Source: Sipunculus nudus
Lineage: Eukaryota; Annelida; Sipuncula; Golfingiida; Sipunculidae
DNA: 64,000 nucleotides
Assembly (NCBI GenBank): GCA_026874595.1
Contig: CM049307.1
Location: 97,892,330-97,956,329, forward strand
Direction: 5' to 3'
Of the stretch, positions 47,468 through 60,488 are shown piece by piece; the first letter of the stretch is position 1; every line of letters starts with the position of its first letter. The position numbers and the translations under genes were made by a program. Under the pieces are notes generated by a model. The model worked only from the letters and a program-made list of their open reading frames with translations, was not told where the DNA came from and made no database searches.

Positions 47468-49386
47468 TCCATAACCATGACCCCTTGCTGTATGGGAGCC
47501 AAGAGCTTTATGATCACCTAAATTTTCTCTTCAATTTATTTCTTTCTGTTGAGATCATTTCCTTTAATATGAAAAGAGGTCTTATTATCACAGTCATAAA
47601 AAATCCTATGAAAAGGAAATCGGACCCAGATAATTATCGTGGGCTAACACTAATTCCTTGTGTTTATAAATTACTTGAAATCCTGATTATAAAGGGAATT
47701 AGGAAATACATATTACAAAACATATCCCATTTTCTGATAATATTCAATGTGCATTTCAGTCGGGCAATGCTTCTTTTATTTAATTAGAATGTGTCTGCCC
47801 TTGCCTTGCACGACCATTTAAAGTGTTTGCTTGTTTGTTAGATAGTAGCATGGCGTGTGGCATTCTGGCCTCTATGTCAAGTTATACCGATTAGGTATCT
47901 GTTGAAAACTTTGGCGATTTATACTTGAATGCTATTCCGGGATGGAAAATGCAGGTTTATACAATGGGGCCGTAAGTAGCTGGTTCTCTCTGTCACAGTC
48001 TGTTAGACAAGGTGGAGTATTATCTACCTGGCTGTACAATGTATTTATTAACGATTTATTATTAGAGTTGAGACATAGTAAAAAGGGTGCGTCAATAGAT
48101 AACATATACGTAAGGTCTCCAACAAAAGCCGACTATATAGCGCTACACCTCTGTCTCCGGGGCCCCGTCAGCGCATGATTAATATTTGCTTTAGGTACTC
48201 CGGTCAATGGCGCTTTAAATTTAATCCAGAAAAACCTGCCGTGATGGTGTTTGGTGAAAGTCTTCTGACATCTCAGACATCACCATGTTTGTGAACATGT
48301 AAGTTAGATGGGAAATTATTAAATCAAACGAGATCGGTCAAATATTTGGGTATATTGTTGCTTTTTTATCTTCCGGAGAGAGTGCATCAAACGCAAGTTA
48401 CAAAGGAAAGGGCAAGTTTTAATCTTTACTCAGGGTTGGAGTGCGACCAAGAGGAATAAACTATTTGACCAGTGTTAAATCATATAAATGTTGTGCATAA
48501 CCCAAGGCATTCTATGGATGTGAGTTATGGTGTTCCTTAACTTATTCTGATGCTATCAACCTCAAACGTATGCAAAAATTTTGTGTAAATCTTATGCAGG
48601 GTCTTCAATGGATGGTCCACTCCGCGGAGCCTTCTAGGTGTACCTTCGTATTGAATCCTTTATAGACCACAGAAAGCTGCTGTTCTTTGGCAGACTCTGT
48701 TTTAAGCCGATTATATCCCTCAAAGAATCTTCATGTACAGAATCATAAGCTTTCTAGAAAGGAAACGGACATACGGTTATGTACCTGATTTAATATCCAC
48801 AGGAAACGGACATACGGTTATGTACCTGATTTAATATCCACAGGAAACGGACATACGGTTGTGTACCTGATGTAATATCCATTGTATATAAATATGGTAT
48901 TTCCCATTATGTTTTTCAGTTCTTTAAGTTTGGTATTGCTCCACAGAAAGGTATATTGACCAGAGTGGTTAAAAAGCAATTGTTGAGGTAGAATATAAAT
49001 CACATCAGGTGAATGTCAGTACATATGAAACTTAGGTGTGTTCTACAACATAAAACCAGACTGTCTTGTTCCATCTGATCTGTGGTATTATGCCCTTGAA
49101 GTACCAAGTTTACTGAATAGTTTTTCATGTCTCGTCAAACTGCTTGCCGCATGTGAACATCTTAAGCAGGATGCGCCTCCACTGTTATGTCATTTATGTG
49201 AACAAACGTTAAGTCTTCTGGACAAATCCAGTCTTTCCTGCATTTATATTGTGTGACGGAACATCTGTTGGACACGAATATTTGTGGATGTTAATAAACA
49301 ATTCATTTTCTGTAAACGTATCACCTTACTTACATAATCTAGAGGATATTGATTTCTTTCCTACTCTTATGGGAAGAGAATTTTAA
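47468..49386 (+). pseudogene. LINE B RT and C-terminal region, copy 4, private nonsense
   Basis: TTA is changed to TAA at 48498 in the CCALPKAFYGCELW piece, and Gly is changed to Arg before the dead A-D-Y box. Confidence 0.78.
48761..48881. repeat. 41-bp triplicate, copy 4
   Basis: Unchanged. Confidence 0.95.
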
Positions 49387-51350
49387 AGTATCAGCAGCAA
49401 GGAGCATGTTAAATTTTTCTATAAGTTTTCTATGTTTTTTCAAACGTCTTACTCAATGTACTCAATAGGTGATTATTGCAAATAATTACTAATGTCGGCG
49501 ATAATTATATTCCTCTATTTTTTCTAACAGTATCTCATTTCTATCGGTTTATTATTATCTTGTCATAATCATGAATACATCCCTTTTATACATAAAAATG
49601 TATAAGAATACTCGGTAGAATTGTATATGTTTATCTTATATAATTATCGTGTAATTGATGTACAAATTAATCTGTAACTTCTTATATATGTGCCGGTTTT
49701 ATTCTGTCTTGTTTGGTTCGTTTTTTTTGGGGGGGGGGGGTGAAAACTTACTTTTTCATATAAGTTTAATATTAGATCATTGTATTGTACTCTTCGATCT
49801 CGGAAGTATAAAAGAGTCAATCAATCAATCAATCATGACCCGATTCCATGACAAGCGGAGAAAATCCGTTCCCACACAACTGACGACACATACGCCTGCT
49901 TGCATGATTTGACAGATCAAGGTCAAGTAGTTTATTTCGGCACACGTGAGCAATGAAACTCACTCGCACACAATGAAATTTGTACAAATTCACAAAAAAC
50001 TCTACACCCAGACAATAGGCGGATCCCTATGATAAAAAACACTTTCAACACGAATAAATCAAAACTTTATTTAAAACACGGCCAATTAAACAAGGCCACA
50101 CTTTGTTATAGGTTCATAACTGAAATGAGATTTCGGGTTCCCCGGTGTGTCATTCTCAGCCTTGCACCAAGGCAAGGTCACACTTAATCCAGCGCATGCG
50201 ATAGCGGCCTGATATTATTTAAATAACACGCGCTGATTGGCTGACAGTTGACGCACCTCTGAAATATCCCTGGAGATTTTGAATCCCCTCGGAAGCAAAG
50301 GTCAGCATTTTTGTTTGGCCGAGAGAAGATGTTTAAGCTCTATCGAGCAGCTACAGGTTGCTATACTCAACATTTTAGGCCTGTGCGCTCCGTAAGCATA
50401 ATTTTTATGGAGTCGATAGTCGTAATGCCACACAAGCCAAGCAAGGAGCCGCGAGAGACCGCCTCCGTTTTACCCACACCGGTGACCCGAGGAAAGTTAG
50501 CTACAGCACCCACAGCCATAGAGGCCAGGGCAGGATAAAAACCGACACAAACGCTAGCAGCAGAGATCCAGCAAATCCAGAGCAGAACTTGATCTGGAAA
50601 GATTAAGAACGATCATTGTTTTCTTTATAAGCATCCCGGCTGAGTGCTTTGTGTTTTCCATTTTAATCAATATTTATAAGCTATATGCAATTGCTTATAG
50701 TGTTTGTAGGCGTTGATTTTACGTGTCTTGTTGTGTTGGTAGCCTCTTGCAGGTGTGTGTGATATGTTTGTATTATGTTATATACCGTAAGCAGTGAGTG
50801 GAAAACAACTTAAATGCTTAAAAGGAAAGTCGGTACTCGATATATGGAACTGCCCTACCCATATTCTCCAGAGTACTCCAGTCATGGCATGTTTTTATTT
50901 CCTGCATATTTTATATATTATTTTGGAAAAAGAAATTAAGTATTTTGTTGCGTGTGTGTGCGCCAGAATAATCAAGACTTTGCAGCTTGGCTTGATGTTT
51001 GTTCTGAAATATACTAAGGTAAATTTTTGTGCAAGCATAATATAACACAGCGTTAGTTTTTGTTAAATTTTTGTTTTACTTGTTTTATTTTACGTACGGT
51101 AACGGTCTGGTATTACCATTCGTTTTATAAGTAACTTCTATAGTTGTTATGTGAGGTGCATTCTTCCTATTTGGTCATATGTTTGGTTTTTAGCGTCCGT
51201 GTGTCCGGCCGTAAGTTAGCAGGGCATAAATCGTAACTGTAAGGGCTAGGATTATGAACCCTAAGCAGTCTAAGAGGTTTTGAAAAGTTTTCTTTGGAAA
51301 CCTGAAATTAATTAAGTCTCTGTTACTAATAACCTTAGGGACTCTAAAGT

Positions 51351-52545
51351 ACACCAAGAATAATTGAAAATTTGATACAAAACTCCAGTATCTGCACTGA
51401 TCGCCATGAATCTTTGCATGCTAATTGATCAAAGAATGTTTCATCAGTCCCTGCAGACTGGTGGCGCCACCTGATTTTTTTTTTATTTTTTACGCATTTT
51501 TTCTCACTATTAGACAGCTTCAAAGATGTGTGCATTATTATTATAACCAATGGACCTAGAATCTTTTAACCTGACAATCTTCATGGAAAATCCAGAATAA
51601 AGTCTCTGTCGCTCATATCCTTTTAGCTATGAGGCCCAGAAGAACCCCCGAAAATAATAAAAAAAATTGATACGAAAGCTCCAGTATCTGAATAACTAAT
51701 GCATTGATCACCATGATTCTTTGCATGCTTATTAATCATGGAATGTTTCATCAGTTCCTGCAGACTGGTGGCGCCACCTGTTTTTTTTATTTCTTATACA
51801 TTTTTATCTACTGTTAAGATCTACCAAGATGTTATTTTCTGTTGACATTGAACAAATCATAACCATTAGACCTAGAATCTTGTAACTTGACATCCAGGGA
51901 GATTCGTGAATAATCTCCTTAGAAACCTGTAATAAGGTCTCTGTTATTCATATCTTTTGAGCTATCGGGCTTGTCAATACACCAAGTATAATTTAAAAAT
52001 TTGATACAAAACCTCCAGTTTCTCAACAACTAATGCATTGATCACCATGATTCTTTGCATACACATTCATCTTGGGGTGTTTCATCAGTTCCTGCAGACT
52101 GGTGGCGCAACCTGCATTTAAAAAAAAAAATCACGCATATTTTTTTTATATATTTTTGTTGTTGTTATTTTTGAGACCTTCAAAGATGCGGTCTTCCTTT
52201 ATGATGGTACAAATCGTAACCATTGCACCTAGAATCATCTAACTTGACATCCAGGGAGGTCCTTGAAAAATCTCCTGGGAAACCTGAAATTAGGTCTGTG
52301 TTTCCAATATCCTTTGAGCTATGCTTCAGTTGAATGGGTTTACCACCTACAAAATTTGGCATTCAGATGATAAAATATCTTTTGTGAATGTCCACCTAGT
52401 TCTACTTTTCATGCATTTTCCCCTCTATTTTTGAGACAACAAATGACAACTTCATATCTGTTGATCGACAGTTGTTTTATCTAGTGTCCTAAAAGTTAAT
52501 ATAGTTATAACTATTGCTATCAGTTACTGAAGACTGGTGGCACTT
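51351..52545. repeat. Degenerate tandem repeat, copy 4
   Basis: Same structure as copy 1. Confidence 0.82.
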
Positions 52546-53323
52546 TATGCGTAAAAAAATCTTGCTGCCCCTCCCCAAAATTGTAACAACATTTGTAATA
52601 ATATTCTTCTAAATAAGACAACAGTTGTAAAAATTAGGCCATTATCCCATACTTGTCAGCTGAGCTTCATGACCCATGGGTCAATTATTTTGTTGTTATT
52701 TTGTTCTACTTCTTTGTTCTACACATTCTATTTAAATATACTGTGTACAATGGGGTGGGGGGGGGGAGTATGATCCACTTCTTGGTAGTTGATATATCCC
52801 CTGGCTCGGCTGTAGTGCTAATGTAGTGGTCCTGCCGCTACAACCCCCCTTCTTCGAGCTTCTTGTGTGTCGGTAGTAGCTACAGTTCAGTTCTAGTTAC
52901 ACCTCTCAGGCTCACTCGGTACGGAGGGTCTGGGACCTTCGAGCTGGCGGCCTCTTAAGCCATTGTTTTTAAATTTGGGAGTCCGTGTCTGAAGGTCTTA
53001 TCATAGGAAATATGTTTTGTCGCTGGAGTTGGTGTCAGAAGATGCCGTGGATGGTAACACCGTAATGTTTTACAATTTTGCTAGAGATAGTTTTCTTGTG
53101 AGACGTTGAGTAGTATTTAATCCTCCTTAGTCATTTCTACATCAATTACTCAGGGTTTTCCTCACTTTGATCACTCAAGTCATATAGTGATGATTTGATA
53201 TTGTTGTTATCTATTCTATCATCGTCTATTCTTCTATTCCCATTTGTTAGTCTGTTTCTGTGGATACGCAAATCCTTTGTGTTTCTGGCTTCATGAAGTT
53301 AATATATTTGGAGTTCAGAACGT

Positions 53324-54220
53324 TTATAGCATGATACCAAGTATCAAATTCATTGTCAGCTGGACGGAGGCAGCTAACTTTAAAACATCCAAGGGGAAAA
53401 GTTCTTCATGTGAATCATTCAAGTCATGTGACATGATGCAAGCAGCAAACAAGTTGAAGAGTTTTGTTGTGGTAAATGATGCAGTTGCAGTTTCTTTAGA
53501 AATCATAGCTGGTTTCTTCTCTTTGTCTGTTTGTGTAGATTTATTTTTGATAGGTTTCACAGTAGGTTCAGTCTGGGATGACTTTGTTCTTGCTTGACTT
53601 GGTTCCGTTTATTTTGTTTTTGATTTGAACTTTGGGGCTTAATCTGTTTGCGTTGTCTTGAGTCCGTGAGTATTGGTACTGGATCGACTTCCTCACTTCT
53701 TGAATAATGGTTTCAGTCGTTAACTTGGAAGTAGTCACAAGTGTTGTTGGTTGAGGAACTTGAATAGCTGTAAAATCAGTTGACTGTGCATGTACTGGTG
53801 GGCTGGCATGTAGTAGATCATTTTGTCTTCTGCTGGTAGAAGTCGCACTCTCTGTATGCACTAGTAGGATCTCCCCGGTAGTTGAAACATCTAGGGTTAG
53901 CTTCAGTGCAGTCTCTGGTGTAATGTTCGCTGATGCCGCATTTATAACATCTCGGTTTATTTTACGCGATGGTCGGCCCCATTGGTCCCGGAAGTTTTCA
54001 ATCGGATGGCTTGAATGGCCGATGGGTAGCTTTCTTGAATGGTTTTCAAAATTCATCATCCGAAGTTTTTGGTGAAATCCCCACCACTTCACCACTATAG
54101 GGAACTCTTTGGTAGGTTTAGTTCTGGCTCGTTTTTTTCGGTTTTTGGGCTGTGGTCCGAATACTGGAAATCTTGTTAATTTCGGGCGTAACTTTCTATT
54201 CTGTCTTTTCTTTGCGGCTG
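53324..54220 (-). pseudogene. Minus-strand ~298-codon frame, copy 4, frameshifted
   Basis: Shares the extra T of copy 3 (about 53580), splitting it into 54095-53568 and 53560-53324. Private changes include NFRDQWG for KFRDQWG. Confidence 0.4.
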
Positions 54221-54958
54221 GTCATATTTGTTTCTCCTAGGGACGTATATAAAAAAAAAATTCTTGTGCTGGTGGCCGCATCAAACGTATATCCGGTAGT
54301 GTCTTGCTTAAAAGTTTGTACAAAACTTGTTGTCTATCATTGTACGCTCTTTCCTGTCAACGATAAGGCCCGTAGGTTTATCCATATATCCGGTATCCAT
54401 TCGGCGACTGTACGATTTTCTGTGTAATTTCTTGACAACATTCGTGCGGGCGCTTTGCCTTGTCCGCCGTTGCCGACCCTGTGCGATATTTGTATAAATC
54501 AAATTGCAGCAGTGCCGGTTCCGTATGAGATAGGATCGATGGACCGAGCTCTCAGAAGCTTATATTGCTGTTTTTTTAGGAGCGAGGGGGGGGGGGCTGA
54601 TGGAGGGGGGGATATTTGAAGTACGTTTTTATGGCTTCCTGACTAAAACACCGCCCATAGCGGAGGGCAGTCATTAAACCACCCTAATTTACCTTTAGTT
54701 GTATGGGATATAAATAATTTTAATGTTATCAGATATGCTGGATGATCCAGCTTATCTCCCGAAAAACCCGGAACTATTCTTATATCTGAGTTAGGTTTGG
54801 GGGACTTGTAAATATGCTTATATAACTTATTATTTTTTGTTTTAGGTGTTTGGACTGTTGAAGGAGTCGGGGTATTGATCCAGATTTTGACTTAATATCG
54901 ACTTAATACATACCTTAGAGCACGTGAGGATTGGTAAGACCATGGGGGGGGTTAGTTA

Positions 54959-55722
54959 TTGTTTTCAAAGATTATCTTTAGCGGGGAATTGTGTCTGTTT
55001 CTGGGCGAATTTCTTTTATGTTACATGAGATGTTTGACTGGGTTGTTGTGTTTTATCCTTTTTAAGGCGTTGACTGACTTTTCTGTTATAGCAATGTCAT
55101 CTGCGAATTGGGATACCTGTGCCAGTTGGCCAGTCTTTGCCAGATCATTGACGTATAAAATGAATAGGGTGGGCAGAGGACTGAGCCCTGGGGAGTACCA
55201 GCTTGGAGAGTTATTCTCTTGCAGTGTCCCATTTACATTAACTTTGAGTGTACTATTTTTTCTTGGAAGGAGGAAAGGATTCTTACCAGTTTGTTGGGAA
55301 ATTTTGTCCTTTTAAATTTGTGACGCAAGGCAATTAGACCAGACCGCATCAAAAGTCTTTGCAACGTCGAGAAATGTGGCTAATTTGGCATGGAATTTTG
55401 GTATCAATTGTGGATTGTTTGGATTAGTCTAAAAAACTGATCAATGGTAAAATATGCCTGATTTTAATCCAGCTAGATCTGTATTAAAGAAGGGGCCGCC
55501 TAGTTCTTCGCTTCTATTATCAAGAAAGTAGAAATTCTGTTCTTGTGATATTTTTTTAAAAAAGTTTGCCTAAGCAGGGAAGCAAACTTATTGGTCTGTG
55601 AATTTTTGCGATCATAGTGACTAGGGCTTTCTTCCATTCAATTGGAAAGTAGCCCCAGGTTAAACAGAGGTTAGGCAGATTCGTAATTCTCTGTTATCCT
55701 TTGTCAGGGATTCTCTTAAGTA
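54959..55722 (-). pseudogene. LINE C RT fragment, antisense, copy 4 (the one adjoining intact LINE A)
   Basis: This is the RT half of the LINE C copy into which complete LINE A is inserted. The interrupted reading resumes at 61245 on the other side. Confidence 0.82.
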
Positions 55723-55733
55723 CTTTGTAATTT
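55723..55733 (+). repeat. LINE A target-site duplication, left
   Basis: CTTTGTAATTT, exactly repeated at 61234-61244. The flanking bases differ on both sides, so the length is 11 bp. Confidence 0.92.
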
Positions 55734-55735
55734 AT

Positions 55736-55750
55736 GGCGCCATCTGGTGG
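55736..55750 (-). promoter_or_regulatory. CTCF-core-like motif at the 5' end of complete LINE A
   Basis: CCACCAGATGGCGCC on the minus strand, starting only 2 bp inside the element. Placement fits an internal 5' promoter or insulator element, but no binding is shown. Confidence 0.45.
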
Positions 55751-55759
55751 TACGAGAGG

Positions 55760-56356
55760 ATGGACGTGTTTCACCTCGGAACAGAAAGAAACAGGGTAAA
55801 AGTGAGTTTTTTTCAACAATTGTCAAAGTTTTATGCCACCATTGACTGTATAGTAGTGTGTACTAGGCCCCAAATTGAAATGAGAGTTGGGATAGACACT
55901 TGGAGAGCCAGAATTGGCTCGTTTATGGCCACAATGAAAAGGCCTGGTTGGAGACTAGACACCATTGTTGTCACGGGTAACTATGGACGCGGCATGTTGA
56001 GAGTTACCCTTATTATCGGCCTGATGTTGGTTCTGTCTGGGGACGTTGAGCTGAACCAAGGTCCCGGTAAAGGTGATAAAACCAGCTCGACACATCCTAA
56101 TGTCCCGACCAGAAATGCACAGCAGCGTTTTATTAGGGACGAAGAAGGGGCACTCTGTATAAGTATAAGTAACAAAAGCTTTGTTGACACTCCGCAGAAC
56201 CCGGAATTGATAGAAACACTCTCTCCGCCCTGTTCCCCGCCACGGGTCACCAGGCCAGACTCCTCATTTGTAACTGCAGGGGCAAGGCCGAAAGAGAGAT
56301 ACGCATTATCAGCAGGTACAGCAGATCCGATCACAAATTTGGAAAAGCGCCTCTAG
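55760..56356 (+). CDS. LINE A ORF1 N-terminal part with 2A-like leader (complete copy)
   Basis: The 198 codons differ from 16909-17505 by Gln-to-His and Asn-to-Ile changes. The 2A-like GDVELNQGP is at 56039-56065 and the TAG at 56354-56356 is shared. The next open part is in the same frame, so this single stop is all that separates it from a 374-codon reading. Confidence 0.75.
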   Translation: MDVFHLGTERNRVKVSFFQQLSKFYATIDCIVVCTRPQIEMRVGIDTWRARIGSFMATMKRPGWRLDTIVVTGNYGRGMLRVTLIIGLMLVLSGDVELNQGPGKGDKTSSTHPNVPTRNAQQRFIRDEEGALCISISNKSFVDTPQNPELIETLSPPCSPPRVTRPDSSFVTAGARPKERYALSAGTADPITNLEKRL

Positions 56357-56881
56357 TATTTGGAAGAACAAATCTCTAAGATGAATGATATCAGATCAAA
56401 AAAAAATACAAAGCTCAAAAATAAGTGTGAACAAATGGAAAATCAATCAAGAAGGGAAAACATAATTATTCATGGGGTGCCTGAGAGTAATGGGAAAGAA
56501 ACTTGGCAAGAATGTGAAAACAAAGCCAGAACAGTTATAAAGGAAAAGCTAGGGATACCTTGTGATTCAGAACTAAGTATTGAAAGAGCGCATAGACTTC
56601 CAGTGAAAAATGAACATTGCAAACCAAGACCAATAATAATCAAGTTCTTAAGATTTAAAGACAAGGAGAGAATCATTTTTCAAGCCAAAGATAAGTTAAA
56701 AGACAGTGACATTACAATGACCAATGACTTCAGCCAACAAGTTCGTGAAGCGAGAGGCAGTTTAATTCCTCATATGCTGAAAGCCAGAGAAGGGGGCAAA
56801 GAAGCCAACTCACTTTTGATAAACTTTGTGTGGAAGGACAGTTGTTTAAATGGGATGTTAATACCAACAGTAAAGTGTTAA
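56357..56881 (+). CDS. LINE A ORF1 C-terminal part (open, 173 codons from 56360)
   Basis: The coiled coil (EEQISKMNDIRSKKN) is followed by RRENIIIHGVPES, then ERAHRLP, FLRFKDKERI, ITMTNDFSQQVREARG and a C-terminal part ending TAA at 56879. The base missing at 17545 is present here, so RRM-like and C-terminal domains are fully open. There is no convincing independent start (ATG 56390 or 56435 could be used). It is best read as the second half of one ORF1. Confidence 0.75.
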   Translation, partial: YLEEQISKMNDIRSKKNTKLKNKCEQMENQSRRENIIIHGVPESNGKETWQECENKARTVIKEKLGIPCDSELSIERAHRLPVKNEHCKPRPIIIKFLRFKDKERIIFQAKDKLKDSDITMTNDFSQQVREARGSLIPHMLKAREGGKEANSLLINFVWKDSCLNGMLIPTVKC

Positions 56882-57077
56882 TAACAAGACCTAGAAAATT
56901 CTAGCAGTCAGGCCAGGGTCCAAGTACCTATTCATTTAATTGCAATAATAATCATGGACGTACCAATAATTAATATTTTTGTGTTGTAGATTCGGAACCA
57001 GTATGTGTACAATTAACCTCACAAGAAAGACTAACTTCACCCCAGCCTCAACACACTAACCTTAAAACCAGTTAAGC

Positions 57078-60000
57078 ATGTCAACAAATAACCATTGCAC
57101 TTATACTGACAATATTCAGTTACACAAGGATTCAAATACTAGTTATGATTTGCACTTAATTTCTTGGAATGTTGGAGGATTGAGATCTAAATTAAATACA
57201 ACAGAACTTCATAATATAATTAAAGAAGGTGACATTTTGTGCATTGTTGAAACCAGGGCTGTCCAATCAGATGACTACTCAGATATTTTTGCAGATTTTC
57301 ATTGTTTTAGTAACACCAGGAGTGGAGTTATGGTATGTGATAGGAAGTCTTGTTATATTAATATTTTAGAAATGTATATGTTTACGGATATTATTGTTTT
57401 AATATGAGAAGGTGAAGTGTTTGACATTGGTGTAGATATATTACTGATAGGAGCCTACATAGCTCCTAAAGGGTCACCAATGTATAATAAGACTGAAGAA
57501 AGTGATGGAATATTACGAAATGAAAACATTATTTTTGACATATTTTCAAAGTATGGAGGTATGAATATTATTTTGATGGGAGATCTTAATGCAAGAATTG
57601 GTAATAAGTTGGATTACATAAAAAATGATTGTTTGAATTTTGTAGGACTAAATGATGCTTATCTTGCTGATGAATTTAACATGAAAAGAATATCAAAAGA
57701 TGGAAGAACTAATATGTTTGGCTTCTCTTTGCAGCAGTTATATGGTGCTTTTAATATCCATATTTAAAATGGCAGATTTGCACCTGTTTTATCAGGTGAA
57801 TTTACCTGCATAACACAAACTTGACAAAGTGTTGTAGACTACATGATTATTAGTACTGAGTTGTTCTGTTTTGTTAAATCATTTGCCGTCCTTACTGAGG
57901 ATACTTCAGATAATTATCCCATAAAATGTACTCTGGAACTTAAGTCAGAAATAATAAAAACTAATACAAACATGGAAATCTACCCATGGGTAAAATATAA
58001 ATTACCATGTAATGACATTACAAATATAAAAAATCATTGACAAGAATATCACTTTTGAATATATTGAAAAATTTAATAATCTTATTGATATTGATCTTAA
58101 TGAAGCAGTAAAATATTTAAATAATATGTTATATAATATCACATCTGAAGTGAAAAAGGAAATACATATAAGAGAAGTCAACCATATTGGTGGGATGAAG
58201 AATGCAACAGAGCAAAGCTAATTAAGTTATCAACATTAAACAGATACAGAAAATCAGGAAATTTGGAAGAATTAAATAAATATAAATCAGAAAGACAGAC
58301 ATTCAAAAATATATGCAATACTAAGAAGAAAATTCAACAGGAATCAAAGATAACAAAAGTTTTTAATAGCAAAAATATAAATGAAACGTGGAAATATGTA
58401 AAACAGTATAAGAAACAAAAGAGAACTCCAAGTATAGATGCTTAGCAATGGTTCGACTACTTCAAAAATCTGTTTATGAGTAGTGTAAATGAAACTGAAA
58501 ATAGTCACCAATTACAAAATGATGACATTACCATAAACATTGAGCACTTTGCATAACCTACTTTCAACACACCTATACATACAGATGAAATAATACAAGA
58601 AGTGAATGAGATGCAAAAAGGGAAATCATCAGGTCCAGATGGAATATCTTTGGAAATTATACAATCATACTATCAAGTTCTGCAGCCTTTATTGGTATCT
58701 TTGTTTAACAAAATTTTATCATCTGGAATTTTTCCTGACAAGTGGTGTAAAGCTATTATAATTCCTCTCCACAAGAAAGGTTCAATTAATAATCCAGGTA
58801 ACTATAGAGGTATTTCATAACTAAATATAACTGGGAAAATTTTCACAAAAATCTTATACAGTAGATTAGTAGATTATGTTGAGAGTAAAAGTTAACGTCA
58901 AAAGCATAAGCAGGGTATAGGAAAGGGTACTGTACTGTCGATAATATTTTTATTTTACAAGCCATGGTCCAAAAATATATATCAAAACAAAGAGGCAGAT
59001 TTTATTGTTTGTATGTCGATTTTTCTAAAGCTTTCGATTCAGTGCAACACAATATATTATGGAATGTATTGATAAATCATTGTATTAATGGAAATATATT
59101 TTAAGGGTTTTACAATCATTACATACAAATATAAAGTCATGTGCATTATCAGAAAGTGGGCTTACAGATTACTTCCAATTTCAGTAGGGATGAGACAAGG
59201 CTGTATGGTCAGTCCTTTACTTTTTTCTCTATTTATCAATGAATATATACAAATGTTAGAAAATTCTAACTGTAAAGGTATATATGTTAATGAGATCCTT
59301 CCAAATATAACTACTTTAATGTTTGCTGATGATTTCGTGAATTTTGGAGATACTGTCGGTAGATTACAAAAGCAGATAGAGAAGCTTCAGCAATTTTGTG
59401 TTAAATATGGTATGAAAGTGAATTTGGAAAAACAAAACAAGAGTCATGGTGTTCAGAAGAGGTGGCCCACTACGAAAGAATGAAAACTGGTGTTTCCATG
59501 GCAAAAAGTTAGAAGTGGTTAATAATTACAAAAATTTTAGTATTTTCCTCACAACAAAATTGTCATGGACAAAAACACATCAGCAACCAATAATGAAAGC
59601 TAATAAAGAATTGTGTTATTAACGCTTTCTATAGGAAATGTACTAATTTAAATATTAAACAACTTTTCTATCTTTTTGATAGCATAGTGATACCTATATT
59701 ATTATATGGCTGTGAATTGTAGGGTTATTCAAAATACATGATTACAGAAAGAGTACAGTATAATTTTTTTAAGTATATTCTTAAAGTAAGTGCAAGTACA
59801 CCTAATGCAGCTGTCTTAGGAGAATGTGGTAGATTATTACTATTTGTTAAATACTCTTTGAAATGCCTGAAATACTGGATAGGACTATTACATATGGATA
59901 CAAACAGATTCTCAAAACATATATATTCATGTTTATTTAATTTAGATAATTATGGAAAAAATAACTGGGTCAGTGGTGTAAGATCATTTTTATTTCAAGC

Positions 60001-60488
60001 AGGTTATGGCTATGTATGGATGGTTCAACATGTGGGAGACGAGAAAATGTTTTTATCTGTTATTAGACAGAGACTCAAAGATATGGCAGTTCAAGATTGG
60101 CAAAATGACATTAACTCCTATAATAAATTGTACTCATATGGTGTTTTTAAATCTATGTCAACATTATAAAAATATCTTGTCTGTGTTCCAAATAAAAATC
60201 ACAGATGTGCATTAGCTAAACCTAAATGCTCTAATCACAAATTAGCCATAGAAACAGGCAGGCATCAAAAGTTAAACATAGAAGAAAGAATATGTATGCT
60301 TAAATTATGGATACAACATTATAGAGGATGAGATCCATTTCATATTAGAATGTCGAATGTATGCAGAAAAGTATGAAACCAATGAAATTAATTTTAAAGA
60401 AATATTAAATTCAGAAAATCCAACACATATATCAAAATTTGCAATCTTTGTTTATCAGTCATTCAATGTTCGACAGAATTTTAGTTGA
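57078..60488 (+). pseudogene. LINE A ORF2, full length but decayed: endonuclease, RT, C-terminal region
   Basis: ATG at 57078 (MSTNNHCTYTDN). One frame holds to about 58900 except near 58030-58160, with stops at 57405, 57765, 58038, 58443 and 58818. RT motifs: KGKSSGPDGIS, VDFSKAFDSVQHN (59012, other frame), VGMRQGCMVSPLLFSLFINEY (59180 onward), TLMFADDFVNFGD (catalytic F-A-D-D intact, about 59315-59350) and CVKYGMKVNLEK. The C-terminal part at 59738-60169 is open for 143 codons (ASTPNAAVLGECGR, GYGYVWMVQHVGDEKMFLSV). It continues with NHKLAIETGR to a TGA at 60486. Frameshifts at several points prevent expression as one protein. Confidence 0.85.

Larger units (their letters stand above)
45808..49835 (+). 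mobile_element. LINE B, copy 4
   Basis: Same junction as copy 3. The tail (TCAA)n is at 49817-49835. Confidence 0.85.
49836..54958. other. Block B spacer, copy 4
   Basis: CpG block at 50150-50600 (TGCTATACT for TGCTGTACT). Poly-G tracts are 52757-52766 (10), 54586-54596 (11) and 54944-54951 (8, the shortest). Otherwise as in the other copies, with no recognised gene. Confidence 0.6.
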
